DNA of 23,703 nucleotides from CAZNVB01 sp964651495 (GTDB lineage Bacteria > Acidobacteriota > Aminicenantia > Aminicenantales > UBA8522). The notes under the pieces are model-generated. The model had not been told where the DNA came from, did no database searches, and saw only the letters and a list, made by a program, of their open reading frames with translations. The stretch spans positions 1-23,703 of the forward strand of contig CAZYWP010000036.1 in assembly GCA_964651495.1 (NCBI GenBank), given 5' to 3'. Shown here piece after piece: positions 22,548-23,703 of this stretch (within the stretch, counting starts at the first letter, position 1; each line of letters opens with the position of its first letter). The translations under genes and the position numbers were made by a program.

Positions 22548-23324
22548 TCATCCCGAGAGGTCGCTCTTCTCTTTCTTTTCCTTTCGGGTCTTCCGCTCCC
22601 GGCCGAAGAAAAAGGCGATGACGATGCCCAGCCCGTAGAGCACCAGCATGGGGATGGCCAGGATGCTCTGGGTGACCATGTCCGGGGTCGGGGTAATGAC
22701 GGCGGCGATGATGAATACGGCAAGGACGGCGTACTTGAAGTTCTTGACCATCCAGCGTGAAGTGATCAACCCGATCTTGGAGAGGAAGAAGACGAGAGTC
22801 GGAAGCTCAAAGACCAGGGCGATGCCCAGGAGCACCCGCAGGGCGAAGCTGAAATACGTGTCAACGGTCAGCACGGGGTTGAAATCCTTGCCCAGGCTGA
22901 GGAAAAACCTGCAGGCCCAGGGAAAGACGACAAAGTAGCCGAAGGCGGCGCCGAGGAAAAAAAAGACGGAAGTGAACAGCACAAAGGGCACGACGTACTT
23001 TCTCTCTTTCTGATAGAGGCCCGGGGCGATGAAATACCAGATCTGGAGGAAGATGAAAGGCGCCGTGATGAAGAGGGCGGTGAGAAACGAGACCTTGATG
23101 TAGAGCATGAACGGCGCGGTGAGGCTGGTGTAGGCCATCTTCATGCCCTCGGGCAGATACTGGGTCACCGGTTTGGCCAGGAGGACATAGACATCCTTGC
23201 TGAAGACCCAGGCGGGAATGACCACGATGAAGATGGCGAGAAAGGAATACCAGAGCCGCTTGCGGAGGTCTTCGAGATGCTCGAGGAAGGTCATCTCGTC
23301 AGGAGATTTTCGGGCCTTCCTCAT
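22548..23324 (-). CDS. tatC: Twin-arginine translocase subunit TatC
   Basis: TatC is the receptor of the Tat pathway and binds twin-arginine signal peptides of folded proteins. The 258-residue protein has six hydrophobic segments and the family landmarks: MTFLEHLEDLRKRL at the N-terminus, QIWYFIAPGLYQKERKY in the first cytoplasmic loop, FFFLGAAFGYFVVFPWA, VLLGIALVFELPTLVFFLSKIG and AAVITPTPDMVTQ in the fourth and fifth segments. The C-terminal tail is strongly basic. ATG 23324 overlaps tatA by 26 bases; ATG 23294 is an alternative start giving 248 residues. Confidence 0.96.
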   Translation of the reverse strand: MRKARKSPDEMTFLEHLEDLRKRLWYSFLAIFIVVIPAWVFSKDVYVLLAKPVTQYLPEGMKMAYTSLTAPFMLYIKVSFLTALFITAPFIFLQIWYFIAPGLYQKERKYVVPFVLFTSVFFFLGAAFGYFVVFPWACRFFLSLGKDFNPVLTVDTYFSFALRVLLGIALVFELPTLVFFLSKIGLITSRWMVKNFKYAVLAVFIIAAVITPTPDMVTQSILAIPMLVLYGLGIVIAFFFGRERKTRKEKKEKSDLSG

Positions 23325-23553
23325 CCTTGATTTCCTTGGTGATATCCTTTTTCAGCTCGTCTTTGATTTCTTTGAACTCGTCCACCCGGATTTCCTCTTC
23401 GATCCGCTCCTTGATCTCGTCCGATGTTCGGCGGAATTCACGGACCGCCCGGCCGATGGACCTGCCGACCTCGGGAAGCTTCTTCGGGCCGAAGACGAGG
23501 AGGGCGAGGGCCAGGATGATGAGAAGTTCCGGGAAGCCGATATTTCCAAACAT
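23299..23553 (-). CDS. tatA: Tat translocase TatA/TatB-family protein
   Basis: The 84-residue protein has the single N-terminal membrane helix and amphipathic helix of the TatA/B family: FGNIGFPELLIILALALLVF, then the hinge FGPKKLPEVGRSIGRAVREF, then a highly charged tail (EEEIRVDEFKEIKDELKKD). TatA oligomers form the passage for folded proteins together with TatC. The open frame extends to 23577, but ATG 23553 gives the conserved start MFGNIG. It overlaps tatC. With one such gene visible, it may serve as both TatA and TatB. Confidence 0.92.
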   Translation of the reverse strand: MFGNIGFPELLIILALALLVFGPKKLPEVGRSIGRAVREFRRTSDEIKERIEEEIRVDEFKEIKDELKKDITKEIKDEEGPKIS

Positions 23554-23653
23554 GATTGGTCTCGAAAGAACACCCAAAATATAGCCTTTAGCCGGAGAAT
23601 AGTCAAGGAAAGGCCGCGCTCCCGCCGGCGCTTGCCGGCCGGCCCTAAGCGCC

Positions 23654-23682
23654 TTTACTTTATGGCGGGGGTTTGCTAAGAT
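23654..23682 (+). promoter_or_regulatory. Possible promoter for a gene starting at or beyond the window edge
   Basis: TTTACT (23654-23659) and TAAGAT (23677-23682) are 17 bases apart, each four of six to consensus. An ATG occupies the last three bases of the window. No ribosome site precedes it, so the gene may be leaderless or start later. Confidence 0.25.
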
Positions 23683-23703
23683 TAGAACTCGATCGTGCCC
23701 ATG

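Overview
The window reads as one stretch of a bacterial chromosome from an uncultured lineage. Tat translocase genes, a complete selenocysteine gene set, a zinc-ribbon Ser/Thr kinase carrying PD40 repeats, and several beta-propeller lipoproteins together suggest something near Acidobacteriota or Aminicenantota. That placement is inference from gene content only. There are no rRNA genes, CRISPR arrays, transposases or integrases in the window. One 100-N assembly gap lies at 16869-16968.

Region 1 (1 to about 7.4 kb) is AT-richer and looks accessory. It holds the 3' end of one dCTP deaminase gene, a receptor-like Ser/Thr kinase, a second nearly identical dCTP deaminase, two paralogous SnoaL-like lipoproteins, a 6-bladed beta-propeller lipoprotein and a small unknown protein. 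Region 2 (7.4-10.1 kb) is GC-rich and holds a NYN/PIN-type nuclease and a large exported beta-propeller protein. It is bracketed by two 39-nt direct repeats that match the 5' half of tRNA-Sec (selC), ending in the UCA anticodon loop. One copy lies 5 nt after the selB stop codon. The other lies at the point where base composition changes. I read this as selC broken at its anticodon loop by one or two insertions, with the missing 3' half or an intact selC expected to the left of the window.

Region 3 (10.1-14.7 kb, minus strand) is selA-selD-selB, which makes Sec-tRNA and delivers it to the ribosome. SelD carries an unusual cysteine-rich N-terminal extension. Region 4 (15.0-19.05 kb, plus strand) starts at a strong sigma-70-type promoter and ends at a perfect hairpin terminator. 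It encodes two D-Ala-D-Ala-ligase-like ATP-grasp enzymes, a GNAT acetyltransferase and a KamA-family lysine 2,3-aminomutase. This looks like a compact pathway that makes, acylates or ligates beta-lysine, and it is my best candidate for an undescribed system. The N gap falls in the second ATP-grasp gene but is an artefact: the same 55 bases stand on both sides and collapsing them restores one frame.

Region 5 (19.06-23.7 kb) begins with a MITE-like inverted repeat. It continues with a compact minus-strand run, tatA-tatC-P-loop kinase-dCMP deaminase-exported double-SIS protein resembling glucokinase regulatory protein. The kinase and deaminase overlap and have the same order as the fused domains of yeast Dcd1 and of the anti-phage deaminase AvcD.
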